A DNA stretch of 64,000 nt from Paraphysoderma sedebokerense (GCA_025602915.1 JAHLJZ010000011.1:372001-436000), one strand, 5' to 3'; counted from the first letter of the stretch, positions 11,297-30,800 are shown. Notes: a model not told the origin generated them from the sequence alone. A program made the numbers and translations.

Positions 11297-13302
11297 ATGG
11301 CGCTCGAAGAGGACAAGTACAACTACTACGTGTCACTTGCAAGTTTGCATGTGTACATGCTAAGGACACTCGGAGCTTTCTTGTATTTCAGAAAGGTCGA
11401 CTACTTAACGAAAAGACAGCCTCTCGTTGTCACACTTCATACTTTTGCAGCTTTAGTGGTCGCCAATGATTATATGCGTACAAAGGGATCCCTTTAACTT
11501 CTAAAGTAATAGATGATTCACCGCATCGTTTACAGATGTCTCAATTTCATAATTGGAATCAATTCAGCTGGGTAATCGTTTACGGTAAGGATATTCTCAG
11601 CTACATCATCCAGGTCAGTACGAGTTCCGCTCTGGCATACGTTTTATTACCAGTAATCTGAATCCTGAATCTCATCTCTTTATTAGTATACTTTTGGTTC
11701 TGTTTGGATGGTAAGCAGACACGACATTTCATTTCGCAGCAATTTATAGCTTGACTCTCATCTCTTTTCCCCATCCCCGCCGCCTTGTCTAGCTGCTTTA
11801 TTTTCTGAGATGTGTATCATTTGTGAGCGAATACTACAGTAATATCTCTCATGTTCGCGCCGACGATATTCAATAAATGGTAAATTCCTTCAAACACTTC
11901 TTTCATGATAATAATTATAGGTTAATTAATGAAATTTCTTACCGCAGAACGTTGTTGAACGAATGATGTTTCGTATCATATCAATTTTCAAATTAAAGAG
12001 GCAGGCGGAACACTCTGCCTCAAATGACCTCGAATTGGCTACATCAAAATCTTCCATCGAAATAGTGAATTTGGGTCCCCGAACTATCTTGAAAGCTGCT
12101 GGTGTAACATACATCATCAGTACAATTATTTTGCTTACTGTGCTCGGTTACGCTGATTGTTATCGAAATAACGGAGTATGCAAAAATGTCTACGTTCGAG
12201 ACAACGGCTTAGATTTTCTTCCACTGTACATCTTCGTCGGATTGTATTTTTTGCTTATACCCTGCTTCTTATATTTAATTAAAAACGTGAGCTTGATTCG
12301 ATGTTATTCAACAAAAACTGAATTTCAACATTAATATAAGTCCTTACTTTCCTAGGTCAAAGACTCATATTATATCAAGTTGGAATTTCAGTTAACTCTC
12401 TCTACATTTTTCATCTTGTTCTGTCTATATTTGGTTGACAGATTTGGCTTCGGCAAAACGCTCACTCCCGCGGGGGATCTTGTGTGGCTTTTCTCAGTTG
12501 TTGTAATTTGTCATACGATCTCAGTAACTGCACCGGTGTTAGGGGTAGATATAATGAAGCTGCGGCCGACAAAGGAATCAGTGTATGTTTTCATTTAATG
12601 GATTGCATGATTAACAGCTCTACTCTGACCTTTAATCTCTGTCCAATTGCTCTACTACAGAAATAACACATTAGATAATTTCAATAAGATTTTAATGGAC
12701 CGCCGCCTTTTTGCTCAGTTTAAAAAGTCTTTAGCTGAGGATTTTTCGATCGAGAACGGGCTCTTCTTTGAGGATTTATTGGGTAAGACGCCTTTAATGT
12801 GAAAGTTAAATGAGTATGTGCTGACGCCGATTCACTTGACTTTAGCATTGGAGAATGATGAAAATAAGCGGAAGAACTCCCCTAAGTTATATGAGAAGAG
12901 CATCATTGCAATTTATCAAAGTTATATTAAATCTGGGGCTAATAACGAGATAAATATCCCTGTATGTATTATTTGTTCCCTCATTCATCGTTAGACCTAT
13001 GTTTGACATCGGATACGTTGAGGCCCCAACACGTAAGAAAATTATTCAGGAAATTAATGCAAAGAACTTCGAATTGGAAATATATGAGCAAGCGAAAAAG
13101 GAAGTCTGCCAAATGATGGTATGTACACATAACTTGCAAATCGCGCCAATATCGTTTTCACTGATTCCAAGGAGGGTTGTTTGCTGTTCAGTATCAAAAC
13201 TCTTTTCCCCGTTTTTTGACCAAACTCAAAGGGGGTAGTTTGAATGGATCCACTGCAGTCTCTACCATTTCCAAGTCATCGGAAGCTAATAACATCGCCT
13301 AG
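11297..13302 (+). pseudogene. 7TM-RGS receptor, copy C, with an in-frame stop
   Basis: Same ten-exon layout and motifs as copy B: N-terminal helix (MLRTLGAFLYF), NLGPRTILKA, the later helices, RGS pieces SIENGLFF, YIKSGANNEINI and YEQAKKEVCQMM joined to YQNSFPRFL, tail ending NNIA. In the exon ending near 11879, where B and D read His-Lys-Met before the donor (VEDVHKM, AEDIHKM), C reads Gln-stop-Met, with TAA at 11874-11876. The two versions have equal length and differ by a local swap of bases. The stop falls after about the third helix and would remove the rest of the receptor and the RGS domain, unless a different splice skips it. Every other exon is open. It shares a 677-bp identical tract with B, so it is either a very young pseudogene or still expressed through another splice form. 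Confidence 0.7.
12113..12789 (+). repeat. 677-bp tract identical to 9594-10270
   Basis: Partner of the conversion tract in copy B; see 9594-10270. It covers the second half of the seven-helix domain and the first RGS exon together with their introns. Confidence 0.9.
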
Positions 13303-13680
13303 TAACATAGCAGATCATTTATGTAAACTGAGTAAACACAGCTGTGTGTCATCGAGTTGAAAATTAGGGAAGCATGCTTCGATAGAAATTTAAACAGACT
13401 AAAAATTGTGTTTTAGACATGACGTTAAAATTTTGTATGTGGACATATTAATTTATTTGGTAACATTGCCTTTGTGAAGAATGATATGCGTCATCAATTG
13501 AAAGGAATCTAAATTTAGATGCAGAAATTATGACTTCGAGATTTCTAGTATAGTAACGTAGCGGAAACTTTTCCCCTTTTGTCGCAGTTGCTATCATCCT
13601 CTGACACAGTTTGTTCTCGTTAACTTTGCAAGACAGCAACATCCGGTACTGGTTTTTAAATAATTCCATAAAAGCCATTA
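13303..13680. other. Intergenic or decayed 5' part of copy D
   Basis: About 380 bp between the end of copy C and the first recognisable codons of copy D. The start codon and first helix of copy D should lie here, but neither is visible. A minus-strand frame of 80 codons (13448-13690) has no family resemblance. Confidence 0.45.
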
Positions 13681-15618
13681 TCTCAAGCATATCTTCGATA
13701 CGTATATTTCAGAAAGGTCCACTATTTAACGAGAAGACAGCCTCTCGTCGTTACCCGTCATACTTTCGCACCTCTAATAGTCGCTAATGATTATGTGCGT
13801 ATACCTAGGGATATCTGGTTTGTAGATTCCGTACAACTTACCACGTCTCACCATAGTTGTGCCAATTTTATAATTGGGAGAAGTTCAGCTGGATAGTTGC
13901 GTATGGTCAGCATATTCTCAGCCATGTCTTCGAGGTCGGTAGAGTGCCACTTCTTGACTTGAACGCGCCCGCCTGCAATTTCTTAATTCTTCATTCCAAC
14001 ACTATACTTTTGCCCCGGTCTGGATGGTAAGCAAAACATCTTTCAGCTTAAATCCATCACAATGTGATACAATTCATAATGATCTTTACTTTGTTCAGCT
14101 GTTCTATTTTTTGAGATGCGTATCGTTTGTGAGTGAATACTACACCAATATTTCTCATGTTCGTGCTGAAGATATTCATAAAATGGTGAACGCATTTCCT
14201 GCTATTTAATGACAGTAGCGGAGAGTCAGTATTTAATAATTTTATTCATAGAATTTTGTAGAAAGAATGATGTTTCGAGTGGGATCTTGGCTTAAGTCTC
14301 ATTTGGCAGAGCCAACATCAACCGCCAAAGAATGTGACAATGCGACATCAAGAACCACTGTCGACATTGTAAATCTGGGACCTCGAACAATTTTGAAGGC
14401 CGCTGGGGTGACATATATTGTCAGTACAGTAATTCTTCTGATTGTTCTAGGATACTCCGGATGTTATGAAGTCGACGGTCTCTGCAAAAATGAATATGTT
14501 CGAAACCGAACTTTAGATTATCTTCCACTCTATATTTTTGTCGGAGTGTATTTTTTGCTCATTCCGTGTTTTCTATATCTAATTAAAAACGTAAGCCTAC
14601 CCATCACTTTTGTCTACCAAAATTAATAATAATGCTAATCCGCATTTCTTACCTTCTTAAGGTCCAAGATTCTTATTTCATCAAGTTGGAATTTCAATTG
14701 ACCCTTTCCACTTTTTTTACTTTGTTCTGCATATATCTATTTGACAGATTTGTGTTCAAAAGCAAACTGACTCCTGTCGGAGACCAAATGTGGCTCTTCT
14801 CGGTCGTTGTCCTTTGCCATACAATTTCTGTGACCGCTCCAGCTGTCGGGGTCATTCTACTCAAATTGCGACCAGCGAAAGATTCAATGTAAGTTCTGAT
14901 TTTATACATTACCTTTAGCAATCAGCTGTTCTAATATGTTCTTCCCAATGTCGTCTGACTCGAATACAGTAACAATACGCTAGATAATTTTAACAGAATT
15001 TTGATGGATCGACGCCTCTTTGAGCAGTTTAAGAAGTCTTTAGCTGAGGATTTCTGCATTGAAAACGGCCTATTCTTCGAAAATTTGCAAGGTAAGGTTT
15101 AGACTACCAAAGCGAAGTGTATAAACTGAGTGGACTTGACAGAGAGTCCATTTATTCTCTCGGCCTTGGAAAATGACGAGAACAAGCGAAAGAACTCTCC
15201 CAAGCAATATGAAAGCAGCATCATTGCACTTTATCAAGAATACATTAGACCAGGAGCAAATTACGAATTGAATATACCTGTATGTTTAATTGAATAATGT
15301 TTCTCTCCTAAATTGAAGTTTTGACGAATACACATGCAGGCATCAACGCGAAAGAGAATCACGCAAGAAATCCAATCAAAGAATTACCAGGTGGAAATCT
15401 ATGAACAAGCTAAAAAAGAAGTGAGTCAAATGATGGTGTGTTTCAGTACTTAGTCAATTAAGTCGATTCCAGGTCGCTGATCATAATTTACAATTGTCAA
15501 TTCCAAGTATCTAAACTCTTTCCCGCGGTTTTTGGCCAAGCTTAAAGGAAGCAGTTTAAATGGATCCTCCGCTTCATCTGTAATTACAAAAACTACGGAA
15601 GCAAGTAACATTGTTTGA
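13681..15618 (+). pseudogene. 7TM-RGS receptor, copy D, lacking its 5' end
   Basis: Homologous to copies B and C from the YFRKV motif onward (about 13705). Upstream the frame reads SQAYLRYVYFRK, with no Met and a TAA at 13669-13671, so the start codon and helix 1 are missing or very diverged. Downstream all nine remaining exons are open with good borders: RRQPLVV, WIVAYGQHILSHVFE, YTFAPVWM, FLRCVSFVSEYYTN, NLGPRTILKA, the last four helices, and the RGS domain (MDRRLFEQFKKS, CIENGLFF, ALENDENKRKN, YIRPGANYELNI, YEQAKKEVSQMM joined to YLNSFPRFL). The tail ends SNIV. Coding constraint looks preserved over most of the length, so the loss may be recent, or an unseen upstream exon may supply a new start. 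Confidence 0.65.
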
Positions 15619-16131
15619 GCCGGATATACTTCCAGTTGTGTTGAAATGTGTCGGTATTGAGGAACAGAGAGACTTGGAATAAAAAACAAGCAATAGATTA
15701 TTTCTGAATCGCTTGGTTCACCGTCTTGCGACGAGCAGGTCATAATATCTGCTGGGGACATCCCAGTCGAAACATCGTCTTCAACACTATTTAGATAAAA
15801 AGTAACTAATGATACAGGGAAGTAACAGTAAAACGGATATTCCAATCAAAAATCAATGGATATTGACACAAATTGTTTACAATTATTTCAATATTGTTTG
15901 AACCCTTGATACACATCTGCAGTAATTATTCGTCTCGGACGCAAACGACATGTAATCATTGTACAGTTCCTTTGGTTTCAAATTTAAGGCCAAAAAAGCA
16001 GTTGAAAATACTAAGCATTTCTATCGGGCACATCCGCCATCACTCCCATATCTCATTAAAGAAACAATGATATGCACAGCATTTTCACCATTTGCTACAC
16101 TGTCTATACACTCCGACTCGCAAGGTTTATC
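15619..16131. other. Convergent intergenic region
   Basis: About 510 bp between the 3' ends of receptor copy D (plus) and the PP2A subunit (minus). Short frames occur on both strands without motifs. It should hold both polyadenylation sites. Confidence 0.45.
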
Positions 16132-18521
16132 TTACAGCGTCGAGAAGATAAACAAATTATTCGTCGCGGCAACAGCAATAGAATTTTCCCTAGGATGCCA
16201 AGAAGCATGCAATATTTTCTTACTGAAATCAATGTTGTTGACATCCACTTGCTGACCACCAAGGCCGCCGTTACCAGCCTTTTTAGGAGTCGCTCCACCC
16301 AGTTTACCACGGTTGGCACCGACTTTCTTAGCTTTAAAAGCGGACTTGTCAGCCTGAAGGGTAACATCTGGATGCCGATTCGCAGTGTCGTAAATGAAGA
16401 AATGATTGTTGTAAGAGCCCGTTAAGACAGACCTAGATTAACAAAAAAAAAATAGAAAAAAACACAAGGGAGGACTAAAGTCAAGGAACATATTTGTTTC
16501 AGCTATGGCAGGCGCAAAACCACTAAACACTATGCGGGTTGAACCAAAAGCAGTCGACGAAAAAGGATACTGTCCATCCCCACTCCAGGTGCATTCAAAT
16601 TTATCGAAAATGCAATCATTCTCGTAGAGATCGCATAACTTGTTGCGAAGGTGCTCATGAATATTGATTGTTTTGACTGGTTTTTTTTCCATATTTATAT
16701 CCCATATTTTAAGAGTGAGATAATCTCGTGATAAAATATATCGTCCGTCGGAGCTAAATCGAACATCCGATATGGAGGAGATGATCTCAGTAAAGAACGA
16801 TCGAGCTGTGGGATCCTCTTCTTCCTCGAAAACTATAATGAGAGGAAGTGCGAACAATGCATCAGTTCAGCCGAGATACGAATATGACGAGTTGCAATAA
16901 TTTACCCTTTGAATATCGATCACACAATGCCGAATCCCTCATATCCCCCAACCTGATGGCACCTTTACTGATGCTGTACATAAATAGATTGCAATGAACA
17001 GGGTGGAACTCAGCGGCCGTGATCACTTCTGTAAGTTCTTCCATGTTGGCAGGTTTTATATCGACAATGTCTATTGATATTAATTGTAATTCGCAAAAAG
17101 GAAAGTCAATCAAACAATGGCAATGCTCTTACATCACTGCCCACACACAAATCTGAGATTAAAGATTGACATATCTGCTAGAACTACACATTGCGAAACG
17201 CAGAAAGAATAAAATGGAAAGGCACATACTGAAACTCTGATCCGATATGTTCAAATTCCACAGATTAATACGCAGATCATCGGCAGAAATGTAAGTCTCC
17301 CCGTCCGAGTTCACGGATATGGAGTTGATGTGATATGTATGGGCATTTTGGTAGATCCTTCGAGGGGTAGCATGTGTAATACTATCATGGTGGGTAATAA
17401 TAGGTAGTCGTAACTGCTGGCGAGAAAAATTCTGTGGCGGGATATGTCCATCTAACATGTTTCCGGAGGTTACTGTTTTCATTTGTTTCTCGTGGACTTT
17501 CCAAAGCTTAATAGTTTTATCTATTGTATATGACGACAAAAAGAATGTCATTCAATATGTTGTATAGTAATTAGCAAATTACATCAACTCGATGAACCAC
17601 CCAGTTACATGAGCTGGAGGTGTCAAATGATGGTAACCAGAATGAAGAAACAAACCATTGGTCGATAACAAAAAATGAGCCGAATTTGTTCGTCTAACCC
17701 ACTTAATTTTGTTTATCTTTTCTTCAATCTCCAAACTCTTGAGGTAATCGAACTCAGGTTCATGAGACTGAAATTCTGTGAAAAAACGATATTCGCATCC
17801 TTTTTTCTGATAATTATTTTGTCCGCAAATTCATTATCATTATGTGTAAAAGCAGAATTAATGTATCAAACACCCATATGCGAAAAATCAAAACAACCAA
17901 AAGACGTCAGCAGGGTCAAGTGGCGGTAAAATTAAACCATTCAGTAGAGGCAAATAGGCGATGACGAGAGGTTAGCCAAAAAACCGAGAAGGACGAAAGC
18001 GTACAGAACATTCATGGGCATGAAACATCACTATATAATTAAAACAGATTAAACTTACACTCTCATTGCGCTCGAAGAGTACAACTCTTCCGCCTTTGTC
18101 ACCAGTTGCAAGGTAATCACCAGTATGATCGAACTCGACGGCGGAAATAATATCGGCTGGTGTATTGAACCATCGGTTTATTATTGCAGCCCAGAATGTG
18201 TCGAAATATGAATAAAAGATTGCAACGAGAAGAAAGAAAAGAGAAAAAGGCACAGAGATTAGTTGTTTGTTAAAGGGTTTACTTTGTGTTGTCCACGCGT
18301 GAGATCCAAGATTAAGAGCATTTAATCTATGAGGAACATTTTGTGCATGAAAAAGTACATTGAATGTTGAAATCTATGCTCGTCGTATGATGGAACACGG
18401 CGAAATGATTTCGATATCAGGCAAAGGAAGGTAGTCTATTACCGTCAGTGACTTCGTCTACATCCCCCTTGTCACCAAAGCACTGGGCAAACTTCCAGTT
18501 GTGTTCTTGGTCGGCGGCCAT
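16132..18521 (-). CDS. CDC55: PP2A regulatory subunit B (B55/Cdc55, WD40)
   Basis: B55-type regulatory subunit of protein phosphatase 2A, a seven-blade WD40 propeller that selects substrates for the PP2A core in mitotic exit and signalling. The start exon encodes [19 protein letters not shown]; next come [20 protein letters not shown] and [11 protein letters not shown], then [20 protein letters not shown] (about 17705-17780). After that come [74 protein letters not shown] and [14 protein letters not shown]. The last exon has [12 protein letters not shown] and a basic Gly/Lys insert, and ends [19 protein letters not shown]. These are the family's hallmark strings in the right order. I read about nine exons. 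The upstream in-frame ATGs at 18665 and beyond add residues without similarity, so 18521 is preferred. Confidence 0.93.
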
Positions 18522-18875
18522 GAGCGAGAGACGGGGAAAGGATAGGGCTGCGTGCGGGGGGACTGTGGATGAGATTTGTCGACGATGGGATGGATGCGAC
18601 GATGCAATGATGGTGTTTTCGGTCGCTGGACAAACTGATTCCTTCTGCGGTGCTGTTTTTTCCACTGGTCACGTGGACAAATTCTACCAGAGGCGTGTCC
18701 ATTGTTCTCGCTCGCAATTTAAATGTCCAATCATCAGTTTTATCTAGCATAATATTACAATACATTAGCAAATTACACTATATTGTTATTACCCGTCATC
18801 ATTTCCGGATGCCGAAGATTCTACCAACAAAAATTATCCTTCTCCCCGTCATTGGCTTAATTCACCAAAATTAAA
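18522..18875. other. Intergenic between PP2A subunit and RPC1
   Basis: About 350 bp holding the promoter of the PP2A subunit and the 3' end of RPC1, both on minus. No separate gene is seen. Confidence 0.5.
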
Positions 18876-24213
<5,338 letters not shown>

Positions 24214-24479
24214 TTGTCGTTCAATCAAGAGATTTGGCTGAAATTGGGCGATTGTCAAGAAGCCTTTCTAATCTGCAAATTCAAACTAGATTAATATAAG
24301 CATAATCTCAAGAAGGGGAGTTCAGGATAATCGACTCTTCAAATAAAGAGTTAAATCAATGGCCTGTAGTTGTTTTCGTCGTGCTAGAGGCCCGTTGTTA
24401 TTAGCGACAGTCACGTGAGAATGACTCTCAGGTCCAACCGGGAGGTCAGCATTTCTTGCAATGACCGCAAAAGCTTTTA
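24214..24479. promoter_or_regulatory. Putative bidirectional promoter, RPC1 / methyltransferase
   Basis: 266 bp separate the start codons of RPC1 (minus) and the methyltransferase (plus). Such short head-to-head spacing means the two genes must share or interleave promoter elements. No specific factor site is claimed. Confidence 0.4.
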
Positions 24480-25340
24480 ATGACAACGAAAAAGAAAGCC
24501 AAATCAAATGCCAAACAAAAAAAGTCAATTAATAAGCAGATTCCTCCTGTTGAATTGTGTTATACAATATCAGGCTACGAAGATGGACATCCATTCACTC
24601 GCACTTTAAACACCCTTGATCGCTGGGCCGCGCAATCTGCTGAAACAATTTCTATAATGTACTCGTTCCCGTCGCTCAAGCCATTACCAACCTATTCCAT
24701 CGACATCTTCCAGAATCGACACTCGGAAATTGGGGGCTACATATGGGACACTTCCTTCATCTTGTCATCGTGGTTGCTATGCACTCAGATAAGCAATGTT
24801 CACGATTGGAAAGAGAAGAAATGCCTCGAGTTTGGTGCAGGGGTTGGACTGGTTGGATTGATTTTGGGCATCCTCAAGGCTGAGATTGTGCTGACAGATT
24901 TGCCAGAAATATCTCCAGTGACTCGAGAAAATGTGGAAAAGAACTTGCAAAATTACAATAATGCCCGCGTCATGAATTTATCTTGGGGCCTGGATGGCGA
25001 TATTCGTGAGATACTGAAACTTTACGGTTGGTTTGATTATCTGTTCGCGGTCGATTGCATTTACTCTGAAGTAAGTGCGACCGATTTGGTTTATTCGATG
25101 GAAAAGATATGTCGCATGAGTAGGACGGCAAAGAAAGCTGCCTCTAGCGAGAGCATAGATACAATCATTTATTGCGTTAGCGAAGTGAGAAACCAGGATG
25201 CGCAAGAATGCTTTGTGCGGGAAGCGCTAAAAGTTTTTGATATTGAAATGAGAGAGGGCAAGGATTGGTTTCCGTTTGTGCCAGAGAGCCTTCGGGTGGA
25301 CTACGTTAATTTTTATATGATGAAATTGAAACTGGAGTGA
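24480..25340 (+). CDS. Lysine methyltransferase-like protein (Methyltransf_16, METTL21/23 group)
   Basis: Single-exon gene of 286 residues with a seven-beta-strand SAM methyltransferase fold of the METTL21/METTL23 family, whose known members methylate lysines or arginine on chaperones, elongation factors or histones. A Lys/Gln-rich N-terminus (about 20 residues) precedes the domain. The family's Trp-containing lead-in is seen as GGYIWDTSFILSSWL (about residues 85-99). The SAM loop is LEFGAGVGLVGL (about 118-129), the acidic post-strand motif is VLTDLPE, and the post-IV segment is DYLFAVDCIYSE. The exact substrate is not deducible. It is the only clearly intronless enzyme gene in this part of the window, head-to-head with RPC1. 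Confidence 0.78.
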   Translation: MTTKKKAKSNAKQKKSINKQIPPVELCYTISGYEDGHPFTRTLNTLDRWAAQSAETISIMYSFPSLKPLPTYSIDIFQNRHSEIGGYIWDTSFILSSWLLCTQISNVHDWKEKKCLEFGAGVGLVGLILGILKAEIVLTDLPEISPVTRENVEKNLQNYNNARVMNLSWGLDGDIREILKLYGWFDYLFAVDCIYSEVSATDLVYSMEKICRMSRTAKKAASSESIDTIIYCVSEVRNQDAQECFVREALKVFDIEMREGKDWFPFVPESLRVDYVNFYMMKLKLE

Positions 25341-25425
25341 CCAGCGTATGTAGTATATACTGTACATAATGATCAAAATGAAGGCTGATCTGTGTATCAC
25401 GTGAAGAACACGTGTCATTGTGAGC

Positions 25426-25484
25426 GGGAAAACACGGAACGGGGGCACGGGAAAACACGGAACGGGGGCACGGGAAAACACGGG
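25426..25484. repeat. 23-bp tandem repeat, about 2.5 copies
   Basis: The unit begins gggaaaacacgg and continues aacgggggcac; its starts are at 25426, 25449 and 25472. It lies between the methyltransferase stop and the dehydrogenase start, about 120 bp before the latter, and is GC-rich against an AT-rich background. It could be a small promoter minisatellite. Confidence 0.85.
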
Positions 25485-25604
25485 ATGACGATGCAAGTGA
25501 AACAATCAAGGGGAAACTGGCAACGGCCGCCAAACAAGGAATTTTAAATTGGCCTCGGGCCGTACAGGATACTCCCTCTCATCAACTGCTATATCATCTG
25601 CAAA

Positions 25605-27873
<2,269 letters not shown>

Positions 27874-30800
27874 GTGATGCCGCTCGCAAAAGCAGCAAAT
27901 TAGGATTACCAGCGAGGAAAGTTCAAACATCGGGGTGTTGCGGACAAATTATGAATGTGTTCCATTTGTATTGGTATTTAATCTATAATAAATTGAAGTT
28001 CTAATTGCTGATATAAGTTGGACGCCAGGCAAAACGAGGAACCTCTTGCAATAGGCCATGTTGCGGCCTTCTCGCTATCCGTTTTGGAATGATTGGAGAT
28101 AAATCGTCCCTGAAACTGTATGAACTCATTCAGACAACGCAGTATCGACGATTTATTATATTGGTGCCCTTTATAAACATGGTTGCGAGCTAGCAACATA
28201 TCAAAAAGCAGTATTTCTGAGTTCGAAAGTTCAGGGGTTTTCTAATACTTAAAGAGCTATAGAATTGGAAGTTTTAATAGTTGTCACATTAGAAGTTGCT
28301 TTCCCTTTACAATATTAGTATTCAGAATGAATAAGAAACGGTATACCGTTCTATGTCACGATCAACCAGCAAGCAAAAGAGATAAACACAAAATACCTCC
28401 TGTTCATAGAGATTTATCGTATACAAACGAAATGTGAGTGAATTTATATGAAACAGCTCATTCCGCTCCCCCGGCCGACATTAAGAACACGAATTTGATG
28501 AACGTACATGAAGTATAATATCAAACGAATAACACACTATGAGTCTAATAACATGGAGTATTGTTTCAGTGAATAAGGCCGGTATTTCTAGACTATTCTG
28601 TGACATAACGGTTGTATAATGTTTAATAATAATACAAATCCTAATTCGTTTCCCGTATAAATTAACATAACACCATGTTCCACTCCTTCAGCAAATGAGC
28701 CATCTTCTATTTTCATAGAATTGGAAATAATTAAACACACATTGTTTGGTAATATTTCAAGTGGCTTTTCGTTGTGCATCTTCGCAATACCAGCACCAGA
28801 TGTGCACAACATACTCCTCATTTTCAGTGCGTTTTGATGTAATGTCTATGTGTCAATATAAATTTACAGGAAACTTCCTCGCCGTAAACACCATCTTTTT
28901 ACATCCTGTGGCTGAACTCTAGCTCTCAATTCCATCCCTGCTCCTGTTATTATTACGATTTAACTCCTTTCCTCCTGGCACTGTCCTATGCATTCTGCCT
29001 CCGTCATTCCACTTCCGTCGTGTTCTTAATGTCAGGCGTGAGATTCGCCACTCGTATAATCTCCATTATTTATTTATCAAAATATTAGAATATTCACACA
29101 CTTACGCAGAAGCAGTGTCGTGAAGAATCACTGAGAGTAGTAAAGAGGAAGCTCGACTCTAGAATCTATAGAGATGTTTGACAGTTTAGAAAGAAGATGG
29201 GTCAATTTCAGGCGGATTGAATGAGTAACTAATATGTTTGGTAGACATGCCCGGAAACGGTAAATTGATGGTAATTGAGTTGGTAAACATTTTACACTAT
29301 GATGAAAAGTATAAGTATTCCGTAGGAGGATGTCTTCAGTACGAAATTATTATATTTTGTATTGAAGGTAACTTTCTATTAATTATTCTGTTGATTGAGG
29401 GGAGGGATATCGAGCGAATTTATATTTATATTTATTTATATTTAACAACGAATTTATTATATTTTGTATTGAAGCCTACCAATCCCAGTAACTGCCTTAA
29501 TAAAGTCTTGTAGTAAGATTTTATATTCCCTAACAAATCGTCCTCGCGACAGCAGTGAATAGAACTCTGTACACTTGGGTCTGTGCAATTTGATTCTTCC
29601 ATGGAACATGACCAAATCAAAAGGACGAACATAGCAAATACTGATCTGACACCATTGTGACTTCCGAGCGAAATCCCTTGTATTTCGTACTCTTCTAAGG
29701 TAGAAAAAATAATAACTAAATGAATGTTAAAGCGGAAGAAAATTAATGGACACAAACACTGGAGTTGATTTTCTCCATTTTTCATTTGTCATACCGGATG
29801 ATACCGTCGCCTAAACATTACAGGCAATAGACATGCCAGGTCCCATGTTGATTGACGTTCGGCGTAAGTTCTAAGCAACGCTTGAGAGTCTCAACAATTC
29901 GGATATCATCTAGAACTAACAATGAATTTCTCCATAACTATGTTATCTGAATGAAACACCTGCATCGTTGATGAATCTATTTTTTGTCGGTCAAGGGCGG
30001 GCTAAGTAACAGTAGGACTAAATACATAACTTGATGTCTGTGCTTTCACCCAATTAAAAAGTGAAATAATCGTAGCCTGATGCAATTATGAGTGGTGAAA
30101 TGTGAAATTTGAACAATGTTCTGGTTGAAAATTTTCTTGGGAATATTTAAAGTTCTAGAGTCGGATCTCACCAGGAAAGGTAAAGAAGGGAAAACAAAAT
30201 TAGTGAGAAATAAATTTTCGGCAAATATCTGACCAAGAGATGCGCGGGAAGCAATAAAGATGCTACGAACAGGGTTTTTTTTTGATTAGACATCGACGTA
30301 TATTTCATGATCACTTGATATCGGGGAATATGAATTTATATTTCTGAATTAGATATATGAAAAGCACACTCATTATCTGGCTAAAGCTTGAGGATGCACT
30401 ACGAGAAAAGTAAAGTACCTTACGAGACGTTTTCGTCCGGAAAAAAGATTAAAGAAAGAGTTGTAGGAAACAATTTTGTCCTTGCAAATTCCTGGCCGCA
30501 GGAAGGAATAAAGGTGCTATGAGCTGTTTATTTTATGAACGAACATCGAAGTACAATTGAGATCACGAAGATGGCATTATAAATTATATCTGCCACAGAT
30601 GCTACTGAGAGATGCTGCCCCAAAACGTTTCGCGAATATCATGTATGTAGAAGATATCAAGGTAAGATGTCACAGGGACATTCCAAGATAACCTCGAGAC
30701 ACCTTTGGCGATTTTGCCCCCCAAAATGTGTGATTGTCGCGGCGCGAGGATGTCCTCAGGACATCTTGAGGGAGGTCGCGAAGATATCACACGAAACGTC

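Noticed and set aside
13448-13690. 80-codon minus frame between receptor copies C and D
   Set aside because: No motif, no splice context, and it covers the region where the lost first exon of copy D would have been.
1-15618. The methyltransferases plus receptor array as one biosynthetic gene cluster
   Set aside because: No core synthase, transporter or regulator lies between them, so physical closeness is the only link.
15450-15845. 131-codon minus frame across the end of receptor copy D
   Set aside because: It overlaps the last RGS exon on the other strand and shows no family signal; it is probably a shadow frame.
29238-29513. 91-codon plus frame in the gene-poor region
   Set aside because: Its second half is an AT microsatellite read as Ile/Tyr/Leu, and no start context or motif supports it.
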